From positions 1 through 64,000 of the forward strand of contig VRUJ01000015.1 in NCBI GenBank assembly GCA_019456165.1: a stretch of DNA of 64,000 nucleotides. The letters are read 5' to 3'. Positions 1-9,065 of this stretch are shown here, in pieces (position 1 is the stretch's first letter; every line of letters begins with the position of its first letter). The notes beneath the pieces were generated by a model that was given only the letters and a program-made list of their open reading frames with translations, was not told where the DNA came from and searched no databases. The translations under genes and the position numbers were made by a program. This DNA comes from Chloroflexota bacterium (GTDB lineage Bacteria; Chloroflexota; Anaerolineae; Anaerolineales; UBA11579).

Positions 1-53
1 CTTGAACTTCAAATCAGGCTAAAGCTTGCCCGACTAAAAAGGGCTTGACCATT

Positions 54-323
54 TTACAGAAAAGATGTTGCACAATCTGAATTTATCTCAATCGGAGTGA
101 GGCTATAACAAGTATACTCACTAGGAATACTTTGAGCCTCAAACCTGCCATCAGAGAAGAATTCGATTGATGCGCACTGAATAGCACCTCTTCTATCACA
201 CGATGACTGAATCTCTACCCATTGCCCGACGATGTCGTCTTCTGAGGGTGTTGTGAATTTACAAGCTACAAAGCCTATTACTAAAAATAATGTAGCGATT
301 CCAATCCAGATCCACTGTTTCAA
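54..323 (-). CDS. small putative lipoprotein, lipocalin-like fragment
   Basis: An 89-residue protein with a short N-terminal hydrophobic segment (about residues 4-20) ending in a lipobox-like IGFVAC, so it is probably a lipid-anchored exported protein. The rest (IVGQW..., then IEFFSDGRF) resembles the first strands of small lipocalin-like stress lipoproteins, but it is too short for a full barrel. The start is TTG at 323, chosen because a strong GGGAGG ribosome site lies 7 bases upstream and no better ATG exists. It is divergent from the PBP-like gene. Function is unknown. Confidence 0.6.
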   Translation of the reverse strand: MKQWIWIGIATLFLVIGFVACKFTTPSEDDIVGQWVEIQSSCDRRGAIQCASIEFFSDGRFEAQSIPSEYTCYSLTPIEINSDCATSFL

Positions 324-432
324 GTTTATACCTCCCTCATCGAGAGTTTAATAATAGCAACTTGCTAATAGTGTACCAAGAAATCATTGCAGATCAAAGC
401 CCAAATTGCCCAATCCATTGTACAATTCCCCC

Positions 433-3294
433 ATGTCGAATATCACGCAGGTGATCGGCCAACGGCGCAAGAGGCGCGAAAAACAGTCAAAGACTGCTTC
501 CAAACGTTTTGGGAGACTGGGTGTCATCTTGCTCACCGTCCTGGGTGTGCTAGCCGCCGTGGTGGTTGTCCCCGTCGCGCTGGCTTATGCCGACCTGACG
601 CAGGGCTTGCCCTCGCTGGACAGCCTGCCCCTGATGCTGGAGCCGCCCACTGGCTACATGCTGCATCCCACACGCTTATACGACCGCAGCGGGGAGCAGG
701 TCATATTAACCCTGGAGCATCCGGCCGCCAGCGAGAAGAATTACCTTTTCCTATACAGCCTGCCCCAAAGCCTGATAGATGCCACCCTCGCCGCGGCCGA
801 CCCAACCTTTTGGGACCATCCCGGTTTCGTATGGCAGGATTTGAACGCCAGCGGTGCTGGAACCCTGGCTGAACGTTTGGTCTCCGATCTACTGTTGTGG
901 GATGAACCCCCCAGCACAACGCGCGATTGGCGTGTGCGCATTCTGGCTGCCCAGGCTACGGCGCGCTTTGGACGCGAAAAAATCTTGGAATGGTACCTTA
1001 ACACCGCCGACTACGGCCAGTTGGCTTTCGGCGCAGACGCGGCCGCGCGTGTGTATTTTGGCAAGAATGGCACTTCCCTCACTCTCGCCGAATCCGCCTT
1101 GTTAGCGGCTGTTTCCCAGGCGCCGGACCTTAATCCGATTGACGCGCCCCAATTAGCTTTGCAGCGCCAGCAGCAAGTGCTGGAAAACATGTTGGCATTC
1201 GGCTCAATCACCGCAGACCAGGCTGTGCAAGCCAATGCAATCCCGCTGGAAATTCGTGGCTCTCCACCCATATTAGAAGACCCTTTTCCTAATTTCACAG
1301 GTTTGGTCATCGAGCAATTAAGCGCACACTTTGGCGAAGCTCGTCTCAAGCGCGGCGGCCTAAAGATCATCACCACTTTAGATTTGGATGTACAAACCCA
1401 GGCCAGTTGTGCCGCCGCGGCGCAAATTTCCCGCCTGGTGGATAACGATGAAGAGGCGAACATATTGGATGACGAGGAATGCCATGCCAGCCGCTTGCTG
1501 CCTGCACTTAGGCGAGAGGCAGCCTCCGCATCCGAAGGACTTTCTGCCAGCGTGGTGGTTCTAGACCCTATCGAGGGGCAGGTATTGGCGTTGGTTGGTT
1601 CTTTCGATGCGCAGCACACGCCTGGTAGTTTGCTATCCCCATTTGTATATCTGACAGCTTTCACCCGCGGCTTCAGCCCCGCTTCATTGGTTTGGGATAT
1701 ACCCGCCAGTCTGCCATCCAACCTGGCCGGTTTTACCAACCCGGATGGAGAATTCCACGGTCCGGTGCGCATACGCACCGCACTGGCGAATGATTATATT
1801 ATTCCGGCCGTTCAAATTCTTAACCAGATAGGCGCGGAGAACGTCTGGCTCACGGCGCGCCAATCCGGTTTGCAATCCCTGGAGACACCCTCTGGGGAGG
1901 CAGCTCAGCGCCTTTTGCTGGATAGCGGGGGTGTCACTTTGCTGGATGCGGCTTATGCTCTGGGCATGTTTGCCAACCAGGGCCTTCTTGCAGGCCAAGC
2001 GCTGTCTGTGCCAGTGACGGATAGCGTGCCAGCTCCATTAAGCCCGGCAGCCGTCCTAAAGGTTATGGATTATGGCGGGCAGGTCTTTCTGGATTGGGAG
2101 CGCCCGGAGATCAGGGCCATAACCAGCGCGCAGCTGGCATATCTGGTCAATCACATCCTCAGCGACGAGATTGCCAGACGGCCAAGCCTGGGCCATCCCA
2201 ACCCTCTGGAAATTGGACGTCCTGTCGCGGCCAAGATCGGGCAGACCACCTCCGGACAGGATGTGTGGACGGTAGGGTATACGCCGCAGCAGGTAGTTGG
2301 CGTGTGGGTTGGGTATCAAGATGAGGCGGAAACCGGACAAATATCTCCTATGGTAGCAGCGGGATTATGGAATGCCATCTTGAAATACACCCACAGTGAA
2401 ATTCCGGTTAGCGCCTGGGACGAACCTGCCGGTATTGTTTCGTTGGATGTTTGCGACCCTTCAGGGATGCTGCCAACCGTAGAATGTCCCCTGGTCGTCA
2501 GAGAAGTTTTTACTTCTGAGAATGTGCCGCTCCAGTTGGATAATCTGTATCGATCTTTCCAGATCAATAGTCAAACAAGCCGCTTAGCGACTGTTTTCAC
2601 GCCATCCGAGAATATTGAAGAAGAAGTATTTTTGGTTTTACCCCCTGAGGCAGTTGAATGGGCCAGGGAAACTGGATTTGCTACACCCCCGGAAACTTAC
2701 GATGTGTTGATAGAGATCAGCACTGAGAATGAAGATGTCAATATTCTGACCCCAGAAATGTTTGCCTACGTCAGATCTGAGCTGGATATCATAGGTACCG
2801 CGGCCGGAGATGAGTTTGATTTTTTCAGTATCCAGGTAGGCGAAGGGCTGAACCCCAGGCAGTGGCAGCAGATCGGTGAAGATGGAATTACCCCAGTTGA
2901 GAATGGACTTTTAGCAAGCTGGGATACAGCTGGTTTAAATGGGTTGTATGCTATACGTTTGCTCGTCGTACGCCAAGATCAAAGTATTGAAACGGCTATC
3001 ATCCAAATTACGGTTGACAACCAAATACCTGAGTTGGAAATTCTTTACCCCTCTGCTGGTCAGAGCTTTTCATATCCCGAAGAAACTTCACTCACTTTCC
3101 AGGCGCAGGCTGTTGATAACCTGGGGATTGAAAGAGTTGAATTTTATATCGATGATGAAATTATCATCACACTTAGGCAAGCCCCATTCGCCGCGCCTTG
3201 GTTCGCGCGTCTGGGTAACCATGAACTGCGTGTGGTAGCCTTCGATTTCGCGGGTAACCAAATCGAAACTGCCCTGGAATTCATCGTTGAATAA
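433..3294 (+). CDS. class A PBP-like protein with degenerate catalytic motifs
   Basis: A 953-residue membrane protein with the layout of a bifunctional penicillin-binding protein: a basic cytoplasmic tail, one membrane span (about 27-53), a GT51 transglycosylase-like domain (about 80-260), a transpeptidase-like domain (about 370-650) and a C-terminal Ig-like beta domain (about 870-950). The fold markers are clear (KILEWYLN, YFGK, WTVGYTPQQVVGVWVGY), but the active sites are eroded. The GT51 E-D-x-x-F motif reads AADPTF, GGSTITQQ reads GAGTLAER, SxxK reads SLLS, SxN reads NDY and KTG reads KIG. It is probably a non-catalytic scaffold or binding protein of wall or envelope assembly (inference). 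ATG 433 is preferred over an upstream TTG at 406; neither has a good ribosome site. Confidence 0.85.
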   Translation: MSNITQVIGQRRKRREKQSKTASKRFGRLGVILLTVLGVLAAVVVVPVALAYADLTQGLPSLDSLPLMLEPPTGYMLHPTRLYDRSGEQVILTLEHPAASEKNYLFLYSLPQSLIDATLAAADPTFWDHPGFVWQDLNASGAGTLAERLVSDLLLWDEPPSTTRDWRVRILAAQATARFGREKILEWYLNTADYGQLAFGADAAARVYFGKNGTSLTLAESALLAAVSQAPDLNPIDAPQLALQRQQQVLENMLAFGSITADQAVQANAIPLEIRGSPPILEDPFPNFTGLVIEQLSAHFGEARLKRGGLKIITTLDLDVQTQASCAAAAQISRLVDNDEEANILDDEECHASRLLPALRREAASASEGLSASVVVLDPIEGQVLALVGSFDAQHTPGSLLSPFVYLTAFTRGFSPASLVWDIPASLPSNLAGFTNPDGEFHGPVRIRTALANDYIIPAVQILNQIGAENVWLTARQSGLQSLETPSGEAAQRLLLDSGGVTLLDAAYALGMFANQGLLAGQALSVPVTDSVPAPLSPAAVLKVMDYGGQVFLDWERPEIRAITSAQLAYLVNHILSDEIARRPSLGHPNPLEIGRPVAAKIGQTTSGQDVWTVGYTPQQVVGVWVGYQDEAETGQISPMVAAGLWNAILKYTHSEIPVSAWDEPAGIVSLDVCDPSGMLPTVECPLVVREVFTSENVPLQLDNLYRSFQINSQTSRLATVFTPSENIEEEVFLVLPPEAVEWARETGFATPPETYDVLIEISTENEDVNILTPEMFAYVRSELDIIGTAAGDEFDFFSIQVGEGLNPRQWQQIGEDGITPVENGLLASWDTAGLNGLYAIRLLVVRQDQSIETAIIQITVDNQIPELEILYPSAGQSFSYPEETSLTFQAQAVDNLGIERVEFYIDDEIIITLRQAPFAAPWFARLGNHELRVVAFDFAGNQIETALEFIVE

Positions 3295-3417
3295 TTACTT
3301 AAGGCATATTAAGTAAAATAATATATTTTTCCAGGGGAGCAGGCAAGCTTACTTTACCCATAACACCTTTCAACAATCCTATCCGACGCTCAACAGTAAA
3401 ATTTAAGTTAACAAATT

Positions 3418-3446
3418 AGCGCCAGCGAAGCTTCTTCGCTGGCGCT
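3418..3446 (-). terminator. hairpin between convergent genes
   Basis: A perfect 13-bp stem (AGCGCCAGCGAAG at 3418-3430 pairing with 3434-3446) with a 3-base loop lies between the 3' ends of the PBP-like gene and the minus-strand lipoprotein gene. On the minus strand it is followed by AATTTGTTAACTT, weakly T-rich, so it probably terminates the lipoprotein transcript. It may act in both directions. The rest of 3295-3486 shows nothing else. Confidence 0.7.
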
Positions 3447-3486
3447 CAATCTCATTGTGATTTAGAGGCTGCAATCAGGGTAAAAT

Positions 3487-4647
3487 CTACTGTCCTGGCC
3501 AGGTGACGAAGAAGTCGTCGATCTCAACTTCCACATCGGGTAGGTCGAACGAGGAAACCGAGACACCAACTTGTCCTTCGGTGAAGCGGTTGTTGGTGAC
3601 GCTGCCGACTTGGCTGCCATTAGCCCAGAGGGTTATCTCGTCATCAATGCAGTCGAGGGCTAGATCGTTGACCTCAAATTGCATATTGATGGCATTGCTG
3701 CCTCCATTACCTATCCTGGTGTAACCGTCATCATATTCGTATAAGTAAAGCTCCCACAAACCTCCACTGGTGATGGCAAATTCGTACCATCCTTCATCGT
3801 TCGCCCTACAAATCAGTGCAATGTTGTTGCGGTTAGGCCCGCCCACTTTCTCTACTGTCGCCCATACGGTCACATTCTCAAATGCCCCAGAGAAGTAGGC
3901 GTCATATAAGGCATAAACATATGTGTCGGCTGTTTCAGCGACAACATTGAGGCGTCCACTATAAATATCAGCGGAAAAATCGCCTCCATTGAAAGCAAGG
4001 TCGTTGCCGGTCCACTGGATTGAAAAGAAATCCCAGTTTGGATTATCCGGGTCGCTGTCAGCAAACTCAGTCCACCAAAGTGTGTCACCAACACCAGGTC
4101 CAATAGCTGTCCAGACCATATCACGATTTACATTTAATTCATATTCAAAATCGAAAGATAAGTTTCCACAATCTTGAACTCTTATGTCCCAAGTACCCCC
4201 TGAGACGGAAAAGTCGAAGCTGCTGCCAGGTACGATTACATCGCTGGCACCCAGCCAATCACTTCCCCAACTATCACTGGTAGTTGGAGATATATTTACA
4301 TAACAGATTGTCTGGAACGAAGCATTATCAACTGTAAACCTGTAATCACTGGGAGTGTCCGGTGGCGGTGGTGGCGGTGGCGGTGGCGGAGGCTCTTCGG
4401 TTTCATCAGGCTGAGGAGGTGGATTATTTATCGCATCTTGGGTAGCTTGTAAAGATGCCGCGGTGAGTTCCAGGTCAGGTCCAGTATCACCATCGGTGGT
4501 ATCATTATCAGCGGTATCACCATCGTCGGTATCCCCGTTGCCGGTATCGCCGTTGCCATCGTCCCCGCCTGAAAGGCAAGCAAGGCTGACAATCAGTACG
4601 ACGAAAAAGATTGCTAACAGCCGAAAATTTCGTGAGTGTGATTGCAT
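3487..4647 (-). CDS. secreted lipoprotein with low-complexity linker and concanavalin-like domain
   Basis: A 386-residue exported lipoprotein. Its signal peptide ends at the lipobox VSLAC. An acidic Asp/Gly/Thr repeat linker follows (about residues 25-55), then a run of eleven prolines before the folded part. The C-terminal half (about 210-386) has the look of a LamG/concanavalin-type beta sandwich as found in DUF1080-like domains (short motifs WYEFAI, LYLYEYDDGY, VGVSVSSF, ending in IDDFFVTW), which usually bind carbohydrate or act as surface adhesion modules. Start ATG 4647 is chosen over the longer frame because AAGGAGAAG sits just upstream and the signal peptide begins here. Ligand unknown. 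Confidence 0.75.
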   Translation of the reverse strand: MQSHSRNFRLLAIFFVVLIVSLACLSGGDDGNGDTGNGDTDDGDTADNDTTDGDTGPDLELTAASLQATQDAINNPPPQPDETEEPPPPPPPPPPPDTPSDYRFTVDNASFQTICYVNISPTTSDSWGSDWLGASDVIVPGSSFDFSVSGGTWDIRVQDCGNLSFDFEYELNVNRDMVWTAIGPGVGDTLWWTEFADSDPDNPNWDFFSIQWTGNDLAFNGGDFSADIYSGRLNVVAETADTYVYALYDAYFSGAFENVTVWATVEKVGGPNRNNIALICRANDEGWYEFAITSGGLWELYLYEYDDGYTRIGNGGSNAINMQFEVNDLALDCIDDEITLWANGSQVGSVTNNRFTEGQVGVSVSSFDLPDVEVEIDDFFVTWPGQ

Positions 4648-4881
4648 AATTCTTCTCCTTATATCTATTGTTACTAAATTTACAATCTTGTAACACAACC
4701 AGTATAACAAATTATTAGATACTAAAGCAAGTAGTTTGTATTGTTAAGATTGACCTTTCCCATTTTTTACTCTTATTAAAGCCTCCTTGGTCTTTACAAT
4801 TAAATCTGGGAAATAAACTTGGGGAGCCAAACAAGTTGAAGTGGAAAAATAAGATTATCCTGCAGATTTCTGCGGTGTTCT

Positions 4882-5775
4882 TCACAATGCGCGGCTAAGC
4901 CGACGGAAGATAAAGGCGCTGACACCAGAACCTACGGCCATAAATGCCAAAACACCTTCAATGATACGTAACCATGGGATTTCTTTGCCGGATGCAGGCG
5001 GTTCGGCTTCTGTTATTGAAATTGTGGGAGTAGCTTCGAGTTCAGGTTCCGCTGTGATAGATGGAGTTGTTTGATAGATAGGTGTGCTTAGAGCGAGGGA
5101 CTCATCCGGTTCTGATTCCAGCATGATTGTAGGTGTTGAAATAACTCCAGGAGGGGCCTGACCCGCCTCCGGAGCTTGGCTGGTAGTGTCATCAGCTCCC
5201 GCTTCTGCCTGGCTCTCGGTTTGCAGTTCTTCGGTTTCAGGAGCGTCTGTGTCTGTGAATTCTGCTTCTGCGGCTGCTAACGGTGCAGGAGCTTCAGCAG
5301 GTACAGATTCGCCAATTCTGCTTGATTCTTCGGCAGAATCTTCGGCTGCCAAGTCCATTTCGACTGTCTCCCCTTCGGCTTCTGACTCGCCATCTGCTTC
5401 TGCTATTGTGATGACCTCAGGTTGTGAAGCAGGTAATGAGCCAGGTAAAATCACATTGAAGATCATATCCCCGAAGAAAACCATGAAGAATAAAAAGCTT
5501 GCCATCGCTGAAACGAGCTGCATAGAAGTAAACAAGCGGGGACGAAAGTTTCGCTTTCCAGCCATTTCTGGCGTGAGTGTGAAATTGCGCGGCGCGCGCA
5601 CTTGGGGCACACTGCGCAACGCATTACGTGTCTGGCGTAAATTCTCGAGGACTCGTCTAAGAATTGCATCCTCGGCCAGCCGCGCTTCCAAACGTTTGCG
5701 TTCGCGTTCTGGTAATTGCTCATCCAAGTAAGCGGATAAGTTTTTAATATCGCGTGGTGGAATTTGTGGTGTCAT
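4882..5775 (-). CDS. membrane anti-sigma factor without zinc ligands
   Basis: A 297-residue protein overlapping the ECF sigma gene by 4 bases (ATGA), so almost certainly its translationally coupled anti-sigma factor. Residues 1-65 form the helical sigma-binding region (LSAYLDEQLPERERKRLE...) typical of the anti-sigma N-terminal domain. They contain no Cys or His, so the usual HxxxCxxC zinc site is absent. A membrane span follows (about 85-110), then a long Glu/Ala/Thr-rich extracytoplasmic segment (about 120-260) and a second hydrophobic stretch near the C-terminus (about 267-287). The low-complexity region may act as a surface sensor or spacer (inference). Confidence 0.85.
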   Translation of the reverse strand: MTPQIPPRDIKNLSAYLDEQLPERERKRLEARLAEDAILRRVLENLRQTRNALRSVPQVRAPRNFTLTPEMAGKRNFRPRLFTSMQLVSAMASFLFFMVFFGDMIFNVILPGSLPASQPEVITIAEADGESEAEGETVEMDLAAEDSAEESSRIGESVPAEAPAPLAAAEAEFTDTDAPETEELQTESQAEAGADDTTSQAPEAGQAPPGVISTPTIMLESEPDESLALSTPIYQTTPSITAEPELEATPTISITEAEPPASGKEIPWLRIIEGVLAFMAVGSGVSAFIFRRLSRAL

Positions 5776-6428
5776 ACTGTGCTCTCATTCTCCAAACGAT
5801 ATTGCGCAGGTAAAAGTTCCCCAAATCCTTGTAAACAATTCTGCATCCTTAGACGGGCGCGCGCCAGCCTGCTTTTGACTGTCCCCAATGGTTTTTTGAT
5901 CGTCGCTGCCGCTTCGGTGTAATCAAAACCTTGTAGATCCACCAACACAACAACCGTTTTGAAATCTATCCCCAATTTCTCCAAGCAATTTTGAATAGCA
6001 TTGGCTAGTTCACCGCGGGCAGCAAGCTCCTCAGGGGATTCGCCAGGATCCGCCAACCAAACAGGTGATTCTATTTCATCATCTTCGTTAATAGGTTCTA
6101 AGGATGTGGTTGGCCTGCGTTTGTGTCTACGCAGTTCATCGTAACTGGCATTGGTAACAATGCGTAATAGCCACGCTTTGAACGATCCACCCCGGAAACT
6201 GTTAAGTTTGCGGTAAGCTGATATGAACGCATCCTGGGTGATGTCTTCTGCTATTGCTGGGTCATTCATCATGCGGTACGCAACGTTGAATGCTAAGTCC
6301 TGGTATTCTAAAACCAGACGGTTGAACGCATCTAAGTCCCCTTTTTTTGCGGATTGGATCAATCCAATTTCATCCAATGATGCGCCTCCCGGAGCCTGGG
6401 AGCGTGAAGTGTTGTTGAAAGTTCGCAC
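5772..6428 (-). CDS. ECF-type RNA polymerase sigma factor
   Basis: A 218-residue sigma-70 family factor. Region 2 spans about residues 25-95 (DLDAFNRLVLEYQDLAFNVAY, AEDITQDAFISAYRKL, WLLRIVTNASYDELRR). Region 4 spans about 140-205, with the helix-turn-helix in TEAAATIKKPLGTVKSRLARAR. It directs core polymerase to a small stress or envelope regulon. The next gene is its anti-sigma factor, overlapping by 4 bases. The start is GTG at 6428, without a convincing ribosome site; region 2 rules out much later starts. Confidence 0.95.
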   Translation of the reverse strand: MRTFNNTSRSQAPGGASLDEIGLIQSAKKGDLDAFNRLVLEYQDLAFNVAYRMMNDPAIAEDITQDAFISAYRKLNSFRGGSFKAWLLRIVTNASYDELRRHKRRPTTSLEPINEDDEIESPVWLADPGESPEELAARGELANAIQNCLEKLGIDFKTVVVLVDLQGFDYTEAAATIKKPLGTVKSRLARARLRMQNCLQGFGELLPAQYRLENESTV

Positions 6429-6690
6429 GCGTTGCAGGGGAGAACAATACCCAATTACCCAGTAATTGCCGGCCCGTTAGTTTAACCAGTATAATTGAAA
6501 GCGCATAGGTTAAAAAAGGCTGGGTAGCATGCGGATAGTCAGATTTCATAATTAATGTTTTACCACAATATAGCGTTTAGCGTTCAGTTTTTGCGAATAG
6601 ACTCGCTAATAGAATATTCGTTATTATGGTGACGAAATAAAAAAAAATTAATAAAATCGGTTACAATCCTTTGAATTCAAGTGAAGAACC

Positions 6691-6787
6691 CCGCTGCTTG
6701 CAGCATTTATCTTCAAATGAATAAGTCGAAGTGGGGTTTTACCCCCAAACCCCCACTTGCTATTCATCCTTGCTGCAAGCAGCAGGG
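6691..6787. repeat. long nested inverted repeat (hairpin element)
   Basis: Outer arms GCTGCTTGCAGCA (6693-6705) and TGCTGCAAGCAGC (6771-6783) are perfect complements. Inside them ATGAATA (6717-6723) pairs with TATTCAT (6761-6767) and AAGTGGGG (6729-6736) with CCCCACTT (6751-6758), leaving a loop near 6737-6750. It sits in the 405-base gap between the divergent sigma and metalloprotease genes. A degenerate relative lies at 10375-10456. It could be a dispersed palindromic element or a leader structure of the metalloprotease mRNA. The rest of the gap (6429-6690) is AT-rich with no recognised site. Confidence 0.7.
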
Positions 6788-6833
6788 CATTCTGGTTTTT
6801 TCTCTAAAACCAAAGATCATACCAAGGAATGTT

Positions 6834-8309
6834 ATGAACGAAATCTATCGTCGCATCTCTTTATCTTGTGCAGTTTTGATTTTGTCGGCATGTTTGTTCA
6901 TCAGCCTGCTCAGCATTTCCACTGCAGCAGTAGTTCTGGTAAACCAAATATACGGGACTGCCACTGAGACACAAGCGCCTGCGGTTATTTCCCCTTCTCT
7001 AGGGGGCTCAACGCAGACACCCTCGACAGACAGCACCCAAAATGATTCGTCCTCGCCGCCAGTTACCACCACCCCTGATGGGACTAATGCAGGTGAAAAC
7101 CGCGTTGATAGTCTCCCGCAGGATATTCTGGATCAAATGGCCTTGATCGAACAACAAGTAATAGAGTTGCGCGGCTTACCAGCAGCTGAGGATATCACCC
7201 GCATCTTATACTCCCCTGAAGAACTGCGCCAGGTTGTCATGGATGATTTTTTTGGGGATTATACAGCCGAGGAAGCTTTAGTAGACGCCATAGTATTGTG
7301 GATTTTTGGTCTAGTTGAGCGCGACGCTGACCTGCAGGATATTTACATCGATCTCTACAGCGAGGGTATCGCTGGGTTCTACGATGAAGAGACTGGAGAG
7401 ATGGCAGTCGTGGTGGGGCAGGGATTTGGCGGGGCCGAACACATCACTTACGCGCATGAATATACTCATGCTTTACAAGATCAAACTTACGACCTCAGTG
7501 AAGGTTTAGGTTATAACGAAGAAGCTTGTGAGCAAGATTCAGAACGGTGTGCTGCCATATCTGCGCTATTGGAAGGGGATGCTACCCAAACTGAATTCGT
7601 CTGGTTATTTGATTATGCAACACCTGAACAATATCGTCAGCTTCAAGAATTTATTGAGACCTACGCAAGTCCAGCATACGATAATTCGCCGCCATTTCTG
7701 CAGGCAGACTTGCTTTTTCCATACAGCTATGGTCAAGAGTTTGTCCGGGACCTTTATGAGCAGGGAGGTTGGGATGCTGTAGATGCGGCTTATTCTGATC
7801 TCCCGGTGTCTACTGAACAGATCTTACACCCAGAACGCTACCCGCAGGATGCACCTATTCCGGTTTCGTTACCAGATCTAACTACAGTGTTGGGGCCTGA
7901 TTGGGAATTAATGGACGAAGATGTGCTGGGTGAGTGGTATACATTTTTGGTCCTAGCCAGAGGAATTGATGATTCTGCCCAACTATCGGATTTTGAAGCT
8001 GGAAACGCTGCTGAAGGTTGGGGAGGAGATGCTTACGCCGTCTACCAGCGCGGCCAAGATGAAGCAGTTGTTATGCTGCTCAACAATATCTGGGATACGA
8101 CCGAAGATGCAACTGAGTTTGTCGAAGCTTTTGAAAGATATGCGACTGGCCGCTTCGGATCTCCGCTTGATCAGAGTCCTGGAGAGATTTCTTGGAGCAG
8201 CGCAGAGGGATATACACTTTTGCGTTATGAGGGTGATCAAACATTTTGGATCTTTGCTCCAGATGAATTTATTGTAGATGCTATCTGGGATGAATTTCAA
8301 AACCCTTGA
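6834..8309 (+). CDS. secreted HEYTH zinc metalloprotease-like protein
   Basis: A 491-residue exported protein with an N-terminal membrane or signal segment (about 8-34), possibly a lipoprotein (LILSAC), then a Ser/Thr/Pro-rich linker (about 45-85). The core carries the zincin signature HEYTH at residues 208-212, followed by ALQDQTYDL and a downstream EGDATQTEF whose Glu is a likely third zinc ligand, as in gluzincins. It presumably cleaves proteins outside the membrane. Start ATG 6834 is chosen because AAGGA precedes it and the signal sequence begins here; a longer frame from 6681 would run through the hairpin element. Substrate unknown. Confidence 0.85.
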   Translation: MNEIYRRISLSCAVLILSACLFISLLSISTAAVVLVNQIYGTATETQAPAVISPSLGGSTQTPSTDSTQNDSSSPPVTTTPDGTNAGENRVDSLPQDILDQMALIEQQVIELRGLPAAEDITRILYSPEELRQVVMDDFFGDYTAEEALVDAIVLWIFGLVERDADLQDIYIDLYSEGIAGFYDEETGEMAVVVGQGFGGAEHITYAHEYTHALQDQTYDLSEGLGYNEEACEQDSERCAAISALLEGDATQTEFVWLFDYATPEQYRQLQEFIETYASPAYDNSPPFLQADLLFPYSYGQEFVRDLYEQGGWDAVDAAYSDLPVSTEQILHPERYPQDAPIPVSLPDLTTVLGPDWELMDEDVLGEWYTFLVLARGIDDSAQLSDFEAGNAAEGWGGDAYAVYQRGQDEAVVMLLNNIWDTTEDATEFVEAFERYATGRFGSPLDQSPGEISWSSAEGYTLLRYEGDQTFWIFAPDEFIVDAIWDEFQNP

Positions 8310-8317
8310 TTTCGTCT

Positions 8318-9019
8318 ATGCCCTTAGATATCTCTCGTATCAGAGTACTGTGTTTTGATATTGATGGCACTTTAAACGACACGGATGACCAGTTCGTGGA
8401 ACGCGTAGAGCGTGTGCTTAAGGTTTTTCGATTTCTTCTACTAGAACAAGACCAACATAAGGCTAGCCGCAGGTTGGTGATGTGGCTGGAAAAACCAGGG
8501 AACTTTGTTTACGGCTTACCTGATCGTCTCGGGCTGGACGATGACTTTTCTAAAATCATAACTTGGCTGCATAACCAGAATTTAATTAGTAGGTCAACTG
8601 ACTTCAAAATCATCCCCGGTTCGCTTGAGACTCTGGATAAGCTGGCTCAACATTTCTTATTGGCTGTAGTCACTGCCCGTGATGCATATCGTACTCACGC
8701 ATACGTTGAATCGTTGGGCATCGACAGACTCTTCGAGTGCGTAGCTCACGCGCAAACCTGCCCACGCACCAAACCTTTTCCTGATCCTATTTTGTGGGTG
8801 GCCTCAAAGGTGGGCGTTGCACCAAGAAGTTGTGTGATGGTAGGTGACACTAATATTGACATGCGCGCTGGTAAAGCTGCTGGAGCTCAAACCGTGGGAG
8901 TGCTATCCGGTTTTGGTGAGAGGGAAGAACTGCAGGAAGCAGGCGCCGATTTAATTTTGAAGAGCGTTGCGGGTTTGCTGGAAATATTATTGTCAGTTCA
9001 GCTGCCCAAGCTCAATTGA
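8318..9019 (+). CDS. HAD-superfamily hydrolase (phosphoglycolate phosphatase-like)
   Basis: A 233-residue cytosolic phosphatase-type enzyme with all HAD motifs: DIDGTL near residue 14 (nucleophile Asp and acid/base Asp), the Thr of VVTARD, the Lys of RTKPFPDP and the Mg-binding GDTNID. A helical cap lies between motifs I and II (about 25-95). The family hydrolyses small phosphorylated metabolites; the actual substrate cannot be told from sequence. It begins just after the metalloprotease stop. ATG 8318 is preferred over an overlapping TTG at 8306. No clear ribosome site is visible. Confidence 0.9.
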   Translation: MPLDISRIRVLCFDIDGTLNDTDDQFVERVERVLKVFRFLLLEQDQHKASRRLVMWLEKPGNFVYGLPDRLGLDDDFSKIITWLHNQNLISRSTDFKIIPGSLETLDKLAQHFLLAVVTARDAYRTHAYVESLGIDRLFECVAHAQTCPRTKPFPDPILWVASKVGVAPRSCVMVGDTNIDMRAGKAAGAQTVGVLSGFGEREELQEAGADLILKSVAGLLEILLSVQLPKLN

Positions 9020-9065
9020 TTATTCGAGAGATAACCAAGTCCATCTAATAAACCAAAACCACGAT

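Noticed and set aside
1011-1778. 255-codon open frame on the minus strand inside the PBP-like gene
   Set aside because: It is antisense to a well-supported coding frame; its composition is Ser/Arg/Ala-rich as expected for a shadow frame, and no domain is recognisable.
4360-4420. Proline and Asp/Gly/Thr repeat coding stretch in the 3.5-kb lipoprotein as a frameshift or assembly artefact
   Set aside because: The frame stays open and joins a signal peptide to a folded domain; low-complexity linkers of this kind are usual on surface lipoproteins.
5186-5731. 181-codon plus-strand frame inside the anti-sigma gene
   Set aside because: A Ser-rich antisense shadow of the Glu/Ala-rich linker of the anti-sigma factor.
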